From the NCBI RefSeq assembly GCF_001864895.1, contig NZ_MJGO01000037.1:418759-482758 (forward strand): a stretch of DNA of 64,000 bases, read 5' to 3'. The stretch's first letter is position 1. Each line of letters begins with the position of its first letter. A program made the position numbers and the translations under genes. Of this stretch, positions 1 to 8,241 are shown piece after piece. Source of the DNA: Curtobacterium sp. MCBA15_009. GTDB taxonomy: Bacteria > Actinomycetota > Actinomycetes > Actinomycetales > Microbacteriaceae. The notes under the pieces are model-generated. The model saw only the letters and a program-made list of their open reading frames with translations. It had not been told where the DNA came from and searched no databases.

Positions 1-546
1 GTCGGCGGGGTGCTGCCGCTGCTCCGCGCCGCCGGTGGCCGGGTGGTGGTGCAGTCGAGCGTCGCGGCGCGCGGGGCGTCCGTGCAGTGGGACGACCTGC
101 AGTTCGAGCGGCGGTACCACGGCGGGCGGGCGTACGGGCAGTCGAAGCTCGCGGGTGCCCTCTTCGCCTTCGAGCTCGGTCGGCGCAGCCGCGCCGGCGG
201 GTGGGGCGTCACGAGCGCCGTGAGCCACCCCGGCGTCGCACCGACGTCGCTCCTCGCCGCACGCCCCGAGCTGGGCCGCACGCGGGACACCCCGCAGGTG
301 CGGCTCATCCGGTGGCTGTCGGCGCACGGGCTGCTGGTGGGGACGCCCGAGACCGCCGCCGACCCGGCGGTGCTCGCGGCCACGCGCGAGGACCTCGCCG
401 ACGCGTTCGTCGGGCCGACCGGACCCGGTGGCGTCGGTGGTCCCGCCGGTCGGCAGGAGCCGTGGGCACCGATGCGACGGGACGCCGACGCGGCGCGGCT
501 GTGGGACGTGACCGCGGAGCTCACGGGGGTGCGGCTCGCCGGGTGA
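1..546 (+). CDS. SDR-family oxidoreductase, 5'-truncated by window
   Basis: C-terminal 181 residues of a short-chain dehydrogenase/reductase; the frame is open from base 1, so the start and the N-terminal dinucleotide-binding Gly motif lie outside the window. The catalytic YxxxK is present as YGQSK (codons from 133), preceded by a VVVQSS strand carrying the catalytic serine. The pattern SHPGVAPTSL after the active site resembles retinol-dehydrogenase-like SDRs, which reduce carbonyls with NAD(P)H. Substrate cannot be told. It ends 17 bases before the convergent kinase gene. Confidence 0.85.
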   Translation, partial: VGGVLPLLRAAGGRVVVQSSVAARGASVQWDDLQFERRYHGGRAYGQSKLAGALFAFELGRRSRAGGWGVTSAVSHPGVAPTSLLAARPELGRTRDTPQVRLIRWLSAHGLLVGTPETAADPAVLAATREDLADAFVGPTGPGGVGGPAGRQEPWAPMRRDADAARLWDVTAELTGVRLAG

Positions 547-563
547 CCGGTGCCGGCTGGGCG

Positions 564-1421
564 TCAGAAGGCCGCGAGGGCGTCGCGGAGCATGTCGTGC
601 CCCTGCGCCTCGAAGTCCTCGTCGCCCACCGCGTGTGCCCAGACCGCGGTGCCGACGGCCTCGCGGAGCTGCAGCAGACGCCACTGCTCCGGGTCGCGCG
701 GATCGCGGCCGTAGCCCGCCAGGAACGCGGCCTCGAGCACGGGGTCGTGCTGCCAGTGGTGCACCGCGAGCCGGGTGAGGTCGGCCGTCGCCGGCCGCCA
801 GGCGAAGCGCCCGAAGTCGATCGCCCGCAGGTGCCCGTCGTCGACGACCCAGTTGCGGGGGTGCCAGTCGCCGTGCGTCGGGACGAGCGGCTCGACGACA
901 CCGCCGCCGGGGCGCTCGCCGAGGACCGCGCGGACCCGGTCGACCGTCCCCGGGGCGATGCGGTGCGGGGCGTCGAGCGCCGCCACCGCCTTCGCGTGCT
1001 CGCGGACCCGGTGGTCGGGGTCGTGCCGGGTGCCCTGGTCGTGCAGCCGGCGCAGCAGCACGCCCGCCTGCCGGTGCACGTCCGGGTCGGTGGCGTCGGG
1101 GGTGTCCAGTGCCAGGTGCCCCGGGACGCGCGTGACCACGAGCACGCGGTGCTCCTGGTCGACCGCGACGAGGGCGTTGGTGTCCCCGGTCGCGAGCAGG
1201 GGACCCGTCCAGTGCCGGTGCGCCTCGAGTTCCCGGGGGAAGTGCGTGTTGTCCGGACCGCAGGCCTTGACCGTGTAGGCACGCCCCTCGGCGACGACGT
1301 GCAGGACGATCGTGTCGAGGAGGCCCCAGGAGTCGTCGCCGACCACCTCGGCCCCCGGGAGCACGGCGCGCACGAACGCCGCCTGCTGGTCGTCGAGTCC
1401 GGTCCGCCCCCACTGCACCAC
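564..1421 (-). CDS. Aminoglycoside phosphotransferase (APH)-family kinase-like protein
   Basis: Predicted 285-residue small-molecule kinase of the APH/choline-kinase fold. The catalytic loop is complete: HGDWHPRNW (HxDxxxxN), followed by the metal-binding IDFGRF. The family phosphorylates hydroxyls of antibiotics, choline, sugars or amino-acid-like metabolites; nothing here fixes the substrate, and resistance should not be assumed. Start chosen at GTG 1421 because the frame upstream reads through into low-quality sequence; another start is possible. It runs convergent to the preceding SDR and divergent from the metalloprotease. Confidence 0.78.
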   Translation of the reverse strand: MVQWGRTGLDDQQAAFVRAVLPGAEVVGDDSWGLLDTIVLHVVAEGRAYTVKACGPDNTHFPRELEAHRHWTGPLLATGDTNALVAVDQEHRVLVVTRVPGHLALDTPDATDPDVHRQAGVLLRRLHDQGTRHDPDHRVREHAKAVAALDAPHRIAPGTVDRVRAVLGERPGGGVVEPLVPTHGDWHPRNWVVDDGHLRAIDFGRFAWRPATADLTRLAVHHWQHDPVLEAAFLAGYGRDPRDPEQWRLLQLREAVGTAVWAHAVGDEDFEAQGHDMLRDALAAF

Positions 1422-1550
1422 GGCACCGTACCCGACGTCCGGGCAGCGGACCGGCCGTTCTGGGGGCTTGTCGGGTCCACGGCCGCTCCGCACACTGTTG
1501 CAGTCCTCCGCTGCCGGGGTGGGGGCTCCTCCCGCGCCGGAAGGGACACC

Positions 1551-2561
1551 ATGCGCGCTTCGACCACCACCGTGGGCGCCGTCGTGCTCGGGTCCCTGCT
1601 GACGGCGGTCGTCGCCGTGCCGGGGACGGCGAGCACCTGGGACGTCGGAGCGGTGCGGGCGGCCGTGCCGTGCCACGGTGCCGACCTGTCGGTGCACGAC
1701 CTCGCGAGCGGCTGCGACGTCGACGGCGGGACGCTCCGGCTCGACGACGGCCGGACGTTCGCCGTGCCGCCGACCGGTGTCCGCGTGGCCGCCGACCCGG
1801 TGGCCGCCGCCGACGTCGACCCCAGTGACGTCGTGGTCGCCAACCGCGGTCGTGCCGGGGTCGCCGTCCTGGTCGACGACGTCTGGCAGGGGTCGCCGAC
1901 CGCCGTCCGACAGGAACGCGCGGCCGTCCAGCGGCGGACGCTCGTCGCCACGCTCGGCACCCCGGGGGCGGCGCCCGGCACCACCACCACGGCGAGCTGC
2001 GGGAGCACCGCGTACACGCTGACCGGCGCGCACTGGACGTCCACGATCCGCTGGCGGTACAACCCCTCGGGGGCGAAGGTCACGAAGCCGACGGCCGTGC
2101 AGGCGGGGGCGCAGGCCTGGACCGGCACGGTCTCGGTGTGCGGCGAGACCGTCCGCTCCGCGGTGACCCAGCGCTACCTGGGTACGGCGAAGCAGCGGCC
2201 GGCCGTCACCGCCGACGGTGGGTGCGGTGCGTCGAACGGCACGAGCGTCGTCGGGTGGGGGTCGCTGCCCGGGGCGACGCTCGCCCTGACCTGCACGTGG
2301 TCGACCACCGACGGGGTCGCGCTCGAGTCGGACCAGCGGTACTCGACCACGCAGCGCTGGTCGTCGACCGCGACGTGCTCGGGGCCCCGGTACGACCTGC
2401 GCGGGATCGCCACGCACGAGTGGGGGCACACCGTCGGGCTCGGGCACACGGCGCAGCGGTCCGGGCTCGTGATGAAGCCGGCGTCGCCGGTGTGCGACAC
2501 GGCGCAGCGGACGCTCGGCCTCGGCGACCTGCGGGGACTCGCCGCACTCTCCCGGGGCTGA
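1551..2561 (+). CDS. Secreted metzincin-type zinc metalloprotease
   Basis: 336-residue protein with an N-terminal signal-like segment (hydrophobic stretch about residues 8-24, then an A-S/T rich cleavage region). Near the C-terminus is HEWGHTVGLGH (about residues 289-299), the HExxHxxGxxH zinc site of metzincins (matrixin/astacin-like), followed by a possible Met-turn in GLVMKPASP. Several paired cysteines suggest an extracytoplasmic, disulfide-containing enzyme. ATG 1551 has a GGAAGGG ribosome site. Likely degrades protein outside the cell; the target is unknown. The central region is not one I recognise. Confidence 0.8.
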   Translation: MRASTTTVGAVVLGSLLTAVVAVPGTASTWDVGAVRAAVPCHGADLSVHDLASGCDVDGGTLRLDDGRTFAVPPTGVRVAADPVAAADVDPSDVVVANRGRAGVAVLVDDVWQGSPTAVRQERAAVQRRTLVATLGTPGAAPGTTTTASCGSTAYTLTGAHWTSTIRWRYNPSGAKVTKPTAVQAGAQAWTGTVSVCGETVRSAVTQRYLGTAKQRPAVTADGGCGASNGTSVVGWGSLPGATLALTCTWSTTDGVALESDQRYSTTQRWSSTATCSGPRYDLRGIATHEWGHTVGLGHTAQRSGLVMKPASPVCDTAQRTLGLGDLRGLAALSRG

Positions 2562-2606
2562 CCGGCGCAGCCGGGCTGACCGGCGTCGCTCCGGCACTGC
2601 CGGGCG

Positions 2607-3281
2607 CTAGGCCTCGCCCCGGGCGCCGGCGAGCCCGTGGTCGTGCGCGTACACGACGAGCTGCACCCGGTCGCGCAGCGCGAGCTTGCCGAGGATGCTC
2701 GAGATCTGCGTCTTCACCGTGGACTCGGTGACGAACTCCTTCGTCGCGATCTCGGCGTTCGACAGGCCGCGGGACGCCCAGCCGAACACGACGCGCTCCC
2801 GCTCGGTCAGGGCCGCGAACTCCGGCGGCTGCGGTGCCGGGGCGCGCGCGACGTCGGCGCCGAAGAGCTGCGCCAGGTCGTTCGGCGCGATCACCGAGCT
2901 GCCCTCGTGCACCGCCCGCACGGCGGCGAACAGGAACGTCGGGGTGGTGTCCTTCAGCAGGAAGCCGCTCGCGCCGAGCCGGATCGCGGTCGCCGCCGCC
3001 GGGTCGAGCCCGAAGGTGGTGAGCACGACGACGCGGGGGAGCGGCCCCTCGACGGCACCGGAGAACAACCGCCGGACCGTCTCGACGCCGTCCACGCCGG
3101 CCATCCGCATGTCGAGCAGCACCACGTCGGGGCGGAGCTCCGGGATGCGCGCGAGTGCCTCGGCCCCGTCCGACGCCTCGCCCACCACCTGCATGTCGTC
3201 CTGGGCGTCGAGCACCACCCGCAACCCGGCGCGGAACAGCGCCTGGTCGTCGGTGAGCAGGATCCTGATCGGTTCGGTCAT
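2607..3281 (-). CDS. NarL/LuxR-family response regulator
   Basis: 224-residue response regulator. Receiver domain about 1-120 with acidic pocket DD11-12 and phosphoacceptor D57 (VVLLDMRM), the conserved T-T in VVLTTF and the K of LLKD. C-terminal LuxR helix-turn-helix about 155-215 (LTERERVVFGWASRGLSNAE, then ESTVKTQISSILGKL). Its ATG overlaps the stop of the upstream sensor kinase by 4 bp, so the two are translationally coupled and form a two-component system. The regulon is unknown. Confidence 0.93.
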   Translation of the reverse strand: MTEPIRILLTDDQALFRAGLRVVLDAQDDMQVVGEASDGAEALARIPELRPDVVLLDMRMAGVDGVETVRRLFSGAVEGPLPRVVVLTTFGLDPAAATAIRLGASGFLLKDTTPTFLFAAVRAVHEGSSVIAPNDLAQLFGADVARAPAPQPPEFAALTERERVVFGWASRGLSNAEIATKEFVTESTVKTQISSILGKLALRDRVQLVVYAHDHGLAGARGEA

Positions 3282-4489
3282 CGGACTGGTCCCCCTTGGA
3301 CGTCGTACGGGATGCGGGCGCGTGCGGTGAACACGCCGTCGAGCACGGCGGCGTCGAAGGACCCGCCGAGTGCGGTGAGTCGGGACTCCATGCCGGCCGT
3401 GCCGCGGCCGGAGCCGCCGGTCGAGCCGTCGCCGACGGGGTTCTCGACCTCGAACACCAGGTCGGCGCCCCGCCAGGTCTCGCGCACGACCACGGTGGCG
3501 CCGGGGGCACCGTGGCGGAGCGCGTTCGTGAGCATCTCCTGCAGGACCCGGCGCGCGGCGGTGCCGGGCTCCGGGCCGAGGATGACCGGGGTGCCGCGGA
3601 CGGTGTGGTCGACGTGGACGCCGGCCTCGCGGATGCCCTGCACGATCGCGTCGAGCGACCCCGGGTCGGTGGTCGTCGACGACCCGTCGATCTGGCCGAG
3701 GACCTGCCGCACCTCGACCAGTGAGCTGCGGGCGGTGCTCGCGATGGTCGCGCTCACCTCGCGGATGCGCGCTTCGTCGTCGAGGAACGGCACCGAGTCG
3801 GCCTGCGCGATGATCACCGCGAGCGAGTGCCCGACGACGTCGTGCACGTCGCGGGCGATGTCGACGCGGATGCGCTCCGACTCGGCGACGTCGATCGCGC
3901 GGGTGGCCGTCGCCTCGGCCCGGGTGGCGACGGCCTCGGCGCGGGACGCGGCGGCCTCGGCGTCGGCCCGTCGCTCCGACTCGCGGTCGCGGGACCGGAA
4001 CGCGCGGAGGGCGAGGCCGCCGGCCCACACCCCGAGGAGCGCCGTCACGGGTGCGGCCAGCGCCAGGAACGCCTGGTCGCGCGGGCCGTTGATGAGGACG
4101 AGGAAGCGGAAGCCGGTCGCCGCGAGGTAGAACGTCGCCCCGACCCCGGCCAGGAACGCGAGGACGCCGGCGACGATGACCTCGGTGCGGGTGCCGACCA
4201 CCGCGACGGTGCCGATGACGACGAACATCGCGAGGTCGACGAGCGAGGGGCGCTCGCTGCCGCCGACCTGGACGATGCCGAGCACGACCATCATGAACAT
4301 CGACGCCGACGGCGAGATCCGCCGCAGGGCGATCGCGCCCGATGCCGTCAGCACCGCGGCCAGGCTGGCCTGTTCGAGTGCGAGATCGATCGGGAGCAGG
4401 AAGACGAACGCCGCGAGGGCCGCCCAGGCCACGTCGACGGCGATCGAACGCGTGGCGAGCGGCCGGATGAACCTGCCCCGTTCGGTCAC
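3278..4489 (-). CDS. Two-component sensor histidine kinase (HisKA_3)
   Basis: 403-residue membrane sensor kinase. About four to five hydrophobic segments between residues 20 and 160, then a charged coiled coil with near-repeats RAEAVATRA (about 170-205), then the HisKA_3 dimerisation helix with phospho-accepting H216 in DVHDVVGHSLAVI. A C-terminal HATPase domain follows with N-box LQEMLTNALRHG and G-box GRGTAGM. There is no sizeable extracellular sensor domain, so it may sense within the membrane. GTG 4489 is preferred; an upstream ATG at 4537 in the same frame is possible. Confidence 0.92.
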   Translation of the reverse strand: MTERGRFIRPLATRSIAVDVAWAALAAFVFLLPIDLALEQASLAAVLTASGAIALRRISPSASMFMMVVLGIVQVGGSERPSLVDLAMFVVIGTVAVVGTRTEVIVAGVLAFLAGVGATFYLAATGFRFLVLINGPRDQAFLALAAPVTALLGVWAGGLALRAFRSRDRESERRADAEAAASRAEAVATRAEATATRAIDVAESERIRVDIARDVHDVVGHSLAVIIAQADSVPFLDDEARIREVSATIASTARSSLVEVRQVLGQIDGSSTTTDPGSLDAIVQGIREAGVHVDHTVRGTPVILGPEPGTAARRVLQEMLTNALRHGAPGATVVVRETWRGADLVFEVENPVGDGSTGGSGRGTAGMESRLTALGGSFDAAVLDGVFTARARIPYDVQGGPVR

Positions 4490-4544
4490 GGCACGATCTT
4501 CGCACGGGGCCCGCACGGCAGCGTGCCGGCGGCGCACCCGGGGG

Positions 4545-4646
4545 TCACGGCGTGGGCGACATGGCGACGAGCGTGACGACGGTCACGACGACGATGGCGG
4601 CGCAGAGCAGCAGCGTGGCGATCGTGTGCTTCGTGGAGGTGTCCAT
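4545..4646 (-). CDS. Small single-pass membrane protein (33 aa), tentative
   Basis: Short frame starting MDTSTKHTIATLLL and ending VAMSPTP, with one uninterrupted hydrophobic segment of about 20 residues. It sits just upstream of, and in the same direction as, the sensor kinase, with 55 bases between. No strong ribosome-binding site is visible. The hydrophobic composition and position make it a plausible kinase-associated or orphan membrane peptide, but it has no recognisable family. Confidence 0.4.
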   Translation of the reverse strand: MDTSTKHTIATLLLCAAIVVVTVVTLVAMSPTP

Positions 4647-4750
4647 GCCGTCGAGCCTGACGGACCGCGGGCACGACGGCATCGGGCCAGGGGCGGAAGG
4701 GCGTTCGTCCCGCAGGGTGAACCGGCAGGCCGCTGCCTCGGCCCCGGGGC

Positions 4751-5437
4751 TCAGTACGTGACGGTGCCGAGCACCCGGTGCGCGATCGAGATCGACTCGC
4801 CGGACACCACCGACCGTGGTGACGACAGGAACGCCACGAGGTCGGCGATCTGCTCGGGGCTCGACTCGCCGCCGGCACCCGGCCGCACCGCGGCGGACGG
4901 GGTGTCCGTCACCGTGCCGGGGTTGACGACGTTCACCGTCACCCCGGTGCCAGCGTTCTCGTCGGCGAGGTTCTTCGCGATCACGCCGACGGCCGCGTTC
5001 CGCAACGAGGCGGTGATGTTGCCCGACAGGTAGGCGTTCTGCCCGCTCACCACGACGACCCGGCCGTGACCGGCGTCCCGCTGGCCGGGCAGCACCGCGG
5101 TGGCGACGCGGAGGAACCCGATCGCCTTGCCGTCGATCGCGTCGAGCACCTGGGTGGGGTCGGACCGCTTCGCCGGGTCGAGCGTCCCGGCACTCGGCGC
5201 GGCGGTGACCACGAGGACGTCGATGCGCCCGTACCGCTCGAGGACGGCCGCGACCGCCGCGTCGACGGACGCCTGCGAGGCGGTGTCCATCGTCACCGAG
5301 GCGTCGTCGTCCCCCGCGGAGCGCGAGGCGACGACGACGGTCGCGCCCTCGGTCCGGAGGCGGTCGGCGACCGCGGCGCCGACGTACCCCTTGCCGCCGA
5401 CGACGAGGGCGACGCGGTGCTGCAGTTCGAGGTCCAT
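4751..5437 (-). CDS. SDR-like protein with altered active site
   Basis: 228-residue Rossmann protein of the SDR family. The nucleotide-binding motif is present as GGKGYVG (residues 14-20), and the VTAAP and NVVNPGTV blocks match SDRs. At the active-site position, where YxxxK is expected, the sequence is YLSGN (in VVSGQNAYLSGN): the Ser and Tyr are kept but the Lys is replaced by Asn. It may be a weak or specialised reductase or a non-catalytic relative. ATG 5437 is chosen over a longer upstream extension lacking family similarity. Divergent from a small gene and a MarR regulator, with inverted repeats between. Confidence 0.8.
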   Translation of the reverse strand: MDLELQHRVALVVGGKGYVGAAVADRLRTEGATVVVASRSAGDDDASVTMDTASQASVDAAVAAVLERYGRIDVLVVTAAPSAGTLDPAKRSDPTQVLDAIDGKAIGFLRVATAVLPGQRDAGHGRVVVVSGQNAYLSGNITASLRNAAVGVIAKNLADENAGTGVTVNVVNPGTVTDTPSAAVRPGAGGESSPEQIADLVAFLSSPRSVVSGESISIAHRVLGTVTY

Positions 5438-5480
5438 GCCGCCACCGTAGGCCCGTCCGGAGCCCGGCGCAGGTCGTTCA

Positions 5481-5538
5481 CTTCGCGAAACGTACATGCC
5501 GACAACTGTTTCGTTGCGAAGAACGTTCACCTTGTGAA
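5481..5538. promoter_or_regulatory. Cluster of inverted repeats between divergent SDR and MarR operon
   Basis: AT-richer intergenic DNA carrying TTCGCGAA (5482-5489, perfect palindrome), CTTCGC (5481-5486) paired with GCGAAG (5516-5521), and TTCAC-CTT-GTGAA (5526-5538, perfect 5-3-5 repeat). Placed between divergent genes with a MarR regulator two genes along, these are good operator candidates for autoregulation. Actual binding is inferred. Confidence 0.5.
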
Positions 5539-5587
5539 AGAGTCACCTCGTCCGCAGGGGACGCACGGCAGAAGGGCGGGACCACAC

Positions 5588-5770
5588 ATGCACAGCACGT
5601 ACTCCGGGATGCCTCGGGTCGCACGGATCGGGAGCAGCCACACCCGCGTCGGCCTGACCGACCCCGCCGTGATCGACGCGTACGTCGAGCGCCGCATCGC
5701 CGACCCGTCGCTGCTCGCCGGCCACGTCGAGCCGTCCTACGGTGACTTCTTCGCCGTCCCCACCGCCTGA
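5588..5770 (+). CDS. Hypothetical 60-aa protein upstream of marR
   Basis: Small frame, MHSTYSGMPRVARIG to the C-terminal DFFAVPTA, with no recognised family. ATG 5588 follows a purine-rich GGGCGGGACC region, and the gene ends 18 bases before the MarR gene in the same direction, which suggests co-transcription. Codon use is like the neighbours (G/C at third positions). Function unknown. Confidence 0.5.
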   Translation: MHSTYSGMPRVARIGSSHTRVGLTDPAVIDAYVERRIADPSLLAGHVEPSYGDFFAVPTA

Positions 5771-5788
5771 CCAGGAGCACGTGCGCAC

Positions 5789-6343
5789 ATGCCGTTGACC
5801 GTCGTCCGCCGAGAGCACGCCCACCTCTACACGCGCGAGCCCCGGAGCCGGGCCGCGAGGACCGCCGTCGACGCCCTGCTGCAGCTGCAGCACGCCGAGG
5901 AGCAGCAGATCGAGTCGGCCCGCGTCGAGAGCGACCTGACGAAGAACGAGTTCCTGGCGGTCCGCTACCTGCTCCAGGCACACCGTGACGGCCGGACGAT
6001 GGGTCCGAAGGACCTCGCCGTGATGCTCGCCGTGTCGAACGCCTCGGTGACGAAGATCGTCGACGCCCTCGTCGAGAAGGGGCTGCTGCTGCGCACCGCC
6101 CACCCCAGCGACCGCCGCGCGCAGCTGCTCGGACCCACCGACCACGCCGCCGCGAAGATCGACGCCTCGTACGCCCGCTTCCACGAGGCCGTGGTCGGGG
6201 TCGTCGACGAGCTCTCCGACGCCGACAACGAGGTCCTCGCGCGCTCCCTCACGCGGGTGGTCGAGGCGCTCGCCGCCGGCACGCCGGCACCGGTCGACGA
6301 GTACACGGTCGACGAGCAGGACCGACCCGACCCGCAGGGCTGA
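5789..6343 (+). CDS. MarR-family transcriptional regulator
   Basis: 184-residue winged-helix regulator. The MarR core is clear: an N-terminal helical dimerisation region, recognition region GPKDLAVMLAVSNASVTKIV (about 72-91), then the wing with DRRAQLLGPT, equivalent to the conserved D-R-R of the family. It probably represses its own operon and perhaps the divergent SDR, through the inverted repeats at 5481-5538. The ligand is unknown. Confidence 0.88.
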   Translation: MPLTVVRREHAHLYTREPRSRAARTAVDALLQLQHAEEQQIESARVESDLTKNEFLAVRYLLQAHRDGRTMGPKDLAVMLAVSNASVTKIVDALVEKGLLLRTAHPSDRRAQLLGPTDHAAAKIDASYARFHEAVVGVVDELSDADNEVLARSLTRVVEALAAGTPAPVDEYTVDEQDRPDPQG

Positions 6344-6356
6344 CGCGACCGGCTGC

Positions 6357-6400
6357 CGGACGGGAGGCCCGTGGCGGCGTCGGCACGGGCCTCCCGTCCG
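6357..6400. repeat. Dispersed 17-bp-arm palindrome, copy 1 (terminator-like)
   Basis: Perfect inverted repeat with arms 6357-6373 and 6384-6400 around a 10-base loop (GCGGCGTCGG), located right after marR. A near-identical element occurs at 29918-29965, also after a gene. It may act as a terminator, though there is no T-run, or be a REP-like dispersed palindrome. Confidence 0.7.
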
Positions 6401-6438
6401 ACGGTGGCGGGAAAACCTTCCAGCGGTAAGTTGGGTGC

Positions 6439-7062
6439 ATGACGCACGCCGACGACGACGCGGCCCCGCCGCGGCGGGGCGGCTACCGCAAGGGAGCCGA
6501 GCGCCGGGCGCAGATCCTCGACGAGATGATCCGCATGGTCGCGGAGCAGGGCGTCGACGCGTCGTCGCTGCGGTCCGTCGCCGACGCCCTCGGGATCACG
6601 CACGCCGCACTCCGCCACTACTTCCCGAGCCGGGACGAACTGCTGCTCGCGGTCTACCGCGAGCACGAGGTGCGGGAGCAGCAGGCACCCGACCGCCTGC
6701 TGTCCGCGATCGGGGACATGCGGGACAGCGCCCTGCGCAACCGGGCCGTGCCGGGGCTCGTGCAGCTGTACACGACCCTCGGGGCCGACGCCGTGCAGGA
6801 GGGCCACCCGGCGACCCGGGAGTTCATGCGGCAGCGCTTCACCGGACTCCGGGCCGACCTCGCCGCCCTCATCGAGGCCGACCAGGCGCGGGGCCGCATC
6901 CGCGCGGACCTGGACCCCGTCGACCTGGCGTCCCTGAGCATCGCCGCCTCGGACGGGCTGCAGGTGCAGTGGTTGCTCGACCCGGAGGCCGTCGACAGCG
7001 AGCGGGTGCTGCGCCTGCTCGAGTCGCTGGTGCCGCCGGCGCCGCCCGCGTCGCCGGTGTGA
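6439..7062 (+). CDS. TetR-family transcriptional regulator
   Basis: 207-residue TetR protein. N-terminal HTH about residues 25-70, with GVDASSLRSVADALGITHAA and the classic LRHYFPSRDELL turn. The C-terminal ligand domain ends LLDPEAVDSERVLRLLESLV, typical of actinobacterial TetR_C_6-type repressors. It stands alone between a palindrome and a strong bidirectional terminator; its target may be the sugar genes on the opposite strand downstream, but this is not shown. Confidence 0.88.
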   Translation: MTHADDDAAPPRRGGYRKGAERRAQILDEMIRMVAEQGVDASSLRSVADALGITHAALRHYFPSRDELLLAVYREHEVREQQAPDRLLSAIGDMRDSALRNRAVPGLVQLYTTLGADAVQEGHPATREFMRQRFTGLRADLAALIEADQARGRIRADLDPVDLASLSIAASDGLQVQWLLDPEAVDSERVLRLLESLVPPAPPASPV

Positions 7063-7063
7063 G

Positions 7064-7111
7064 GAACAGGAACGGTCGGGCCCCCAGCTGGGGACCCGAC
7101 CGTTCCTGTTC
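7064..7111. terminator. Bidirectional intrinsic terminator-like hairpin
   Basis: Perfect 17-bp inverted repeat (7064-7080 with 7095-7111) whose loop can also pair as CCCC-AGCT-GGGG. It lies exactly between the ends of two convergent genes (tetR ending 7062 and the Gfo/Idh gene ending 7126), so it probably stops transcription both ways. Confidence 0.85.
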
Positions 7112-7125
7112 GTGCGGCGCCGTGG

Positions 7126-8241
7126 CTACGCGTCGACGCCCGCCGTCAGGACCGCGGCCGCGGGGTCGAAGTCCTCGGGCAGCGGCGGGATCGCGTCCAC
7201 GCTCGACGTGATCTCGACCGCGGAACCCGACTCGGCCGCGTCGCGGATGCCGAGCAGCACGTCGAGGACGTGCAGCGCGACCGCACCCGAGGCGCGCTCG
7301 GGGCGGTCCTCGGCGATCGCGCGGGCGAGCTCGACGACGCCGGTGCCGCGGCCCCAGGTGGAACCGACGGCCTCGAGGGTCTCCGGCTCGTCCTGGCCGT
7401 AGCGCCACAGCTGCGACGAGCCCTCGAAGGTGTTCGGGTCCGGCAGCGAGATCGTGCCGAGGGTGCCGTTGATCTCGACGAAGCCCATGCGGGGCAGGGC
7501 GTGCTGGAACGAGAACGTCGACTGCGCGGACTGCCCGCCGGCGAACTCGATGAGCGCGGCGTGGTGGGTCGGCACCTCGACGGGGAACGTCTCGCCGGCA
7601 CGGTCACCGGACGCGATCGTGCGGCGGTCGAGCGACTTCGAGGACACCGCCTGCACGCGCGACGCGGTGCCGAACGCGTGCACCAGGGTGGTGACGTAGT
7701 ACGGGCCCATGTCGAACAGGGGGCCGGCACCCTTCGCGAACAGGAAGTCCGGGTTCGGGTGCCACGCCTCTGGTCCGGGCACGTGGAACAGCGTCGTCGC
7801 GGAGAGCGGCTCGCCGATGTCGCCGCGGGCGATGGCGCGGAGCGCCGTCTGGATGCCCGCGCCGAGCACGGTGTCCGGCGCGGTCGCGACGCGCAGCCCC
7901 TTCGCCTGCGCCGACGCGAGGACCGCTGCGGCCGACTCGTGGTCGGTGGCGATCGGCTTCTCGCTCCAGACGTGCTTGCCGGCGTCGACGATCTGCTGGT
8001 CGACCTCGGCGTGCGCCGCCGGGATCGTCAGGTTGATGACGATGCTGATGTCGTCGCGGGCCAGGAGCTCCTCGACGCTGCCGGACGCCGCGACCCCGTA
8101 CGCCGCGGCCTGGGCGGCGGCCCGGTCGAGCAGGACGTCGGCGACGAAGCGGACCTCGACGTCGGCGAACTGCGTCAGGTTCTCGAGGTACTGCGTGGAG
8201 ATGTTGCCGGCACCGATGATGCCGATCCCGACGCGGCTCAC
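7126..8241 (-). CDS. Gfo/Idh/MocA-family oxidoreductase
   Basis: 371-residue NAD(P)-dependent sugar or cyclitol dehydrogenase. Rossmann motif GIIGAGNIS at the N-terminus, the family EKP motif in HVWSEKPIATD (about residues 90-100) carrying the conserved lysine, and a DMGPYYVTTLVHAFG active-site helix like that of this family. GTG 8241 overlaps the upstream isomerase stop by 4 bp, so the pair is one operon, likely converting a sugar or inositol-type substrate through oxidised and isomerised forms. Substrate unknown. Confidence 0.9.
   Translation of the reverse strand: MSRVGIGIIGAGNISTQYLENLTQFADVEVRFVADVLLDRAAAQAAAYGVAASGSVEELLARDDISIVINLTIPAAHAEVDQQIVDAGKHVWSEKPIATDHESAAAVLASAQAKGLRVATAPDTVLGAGIQTALRAIARGDIGEPLSATTLFHVPGPEAWHPNPDFLFAKGAGPLFDMGPYYVTTLVHAFGTASRVQAVSSKSLDRRTIASGDRAGETFPVEVPTHHAALIEFAGGQSAQSTFSFQHALPRMGFVEINGTLGTISLPDPNTFEGSSQLWRYGQDEPETLEAVGSTWGRGTGVVELARAIAEDRPERASGAVALHVLDVLLGIRDAAESGSAVEITSSVDAIPPLPEDFDPAAAVLTAGVDA

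Noticed and set aside
564-1421. Calling an aminoglycoside resistance gene
   Set aside because: APH-fold kinases have many substrates; only the fold is supported.
5066-5770. Extended frame running from inside the SDR region into the 60-aa gene
   Set aside because: The first part is antisense to the SDR; only the portion from ATG 5588 looks like a gene start.
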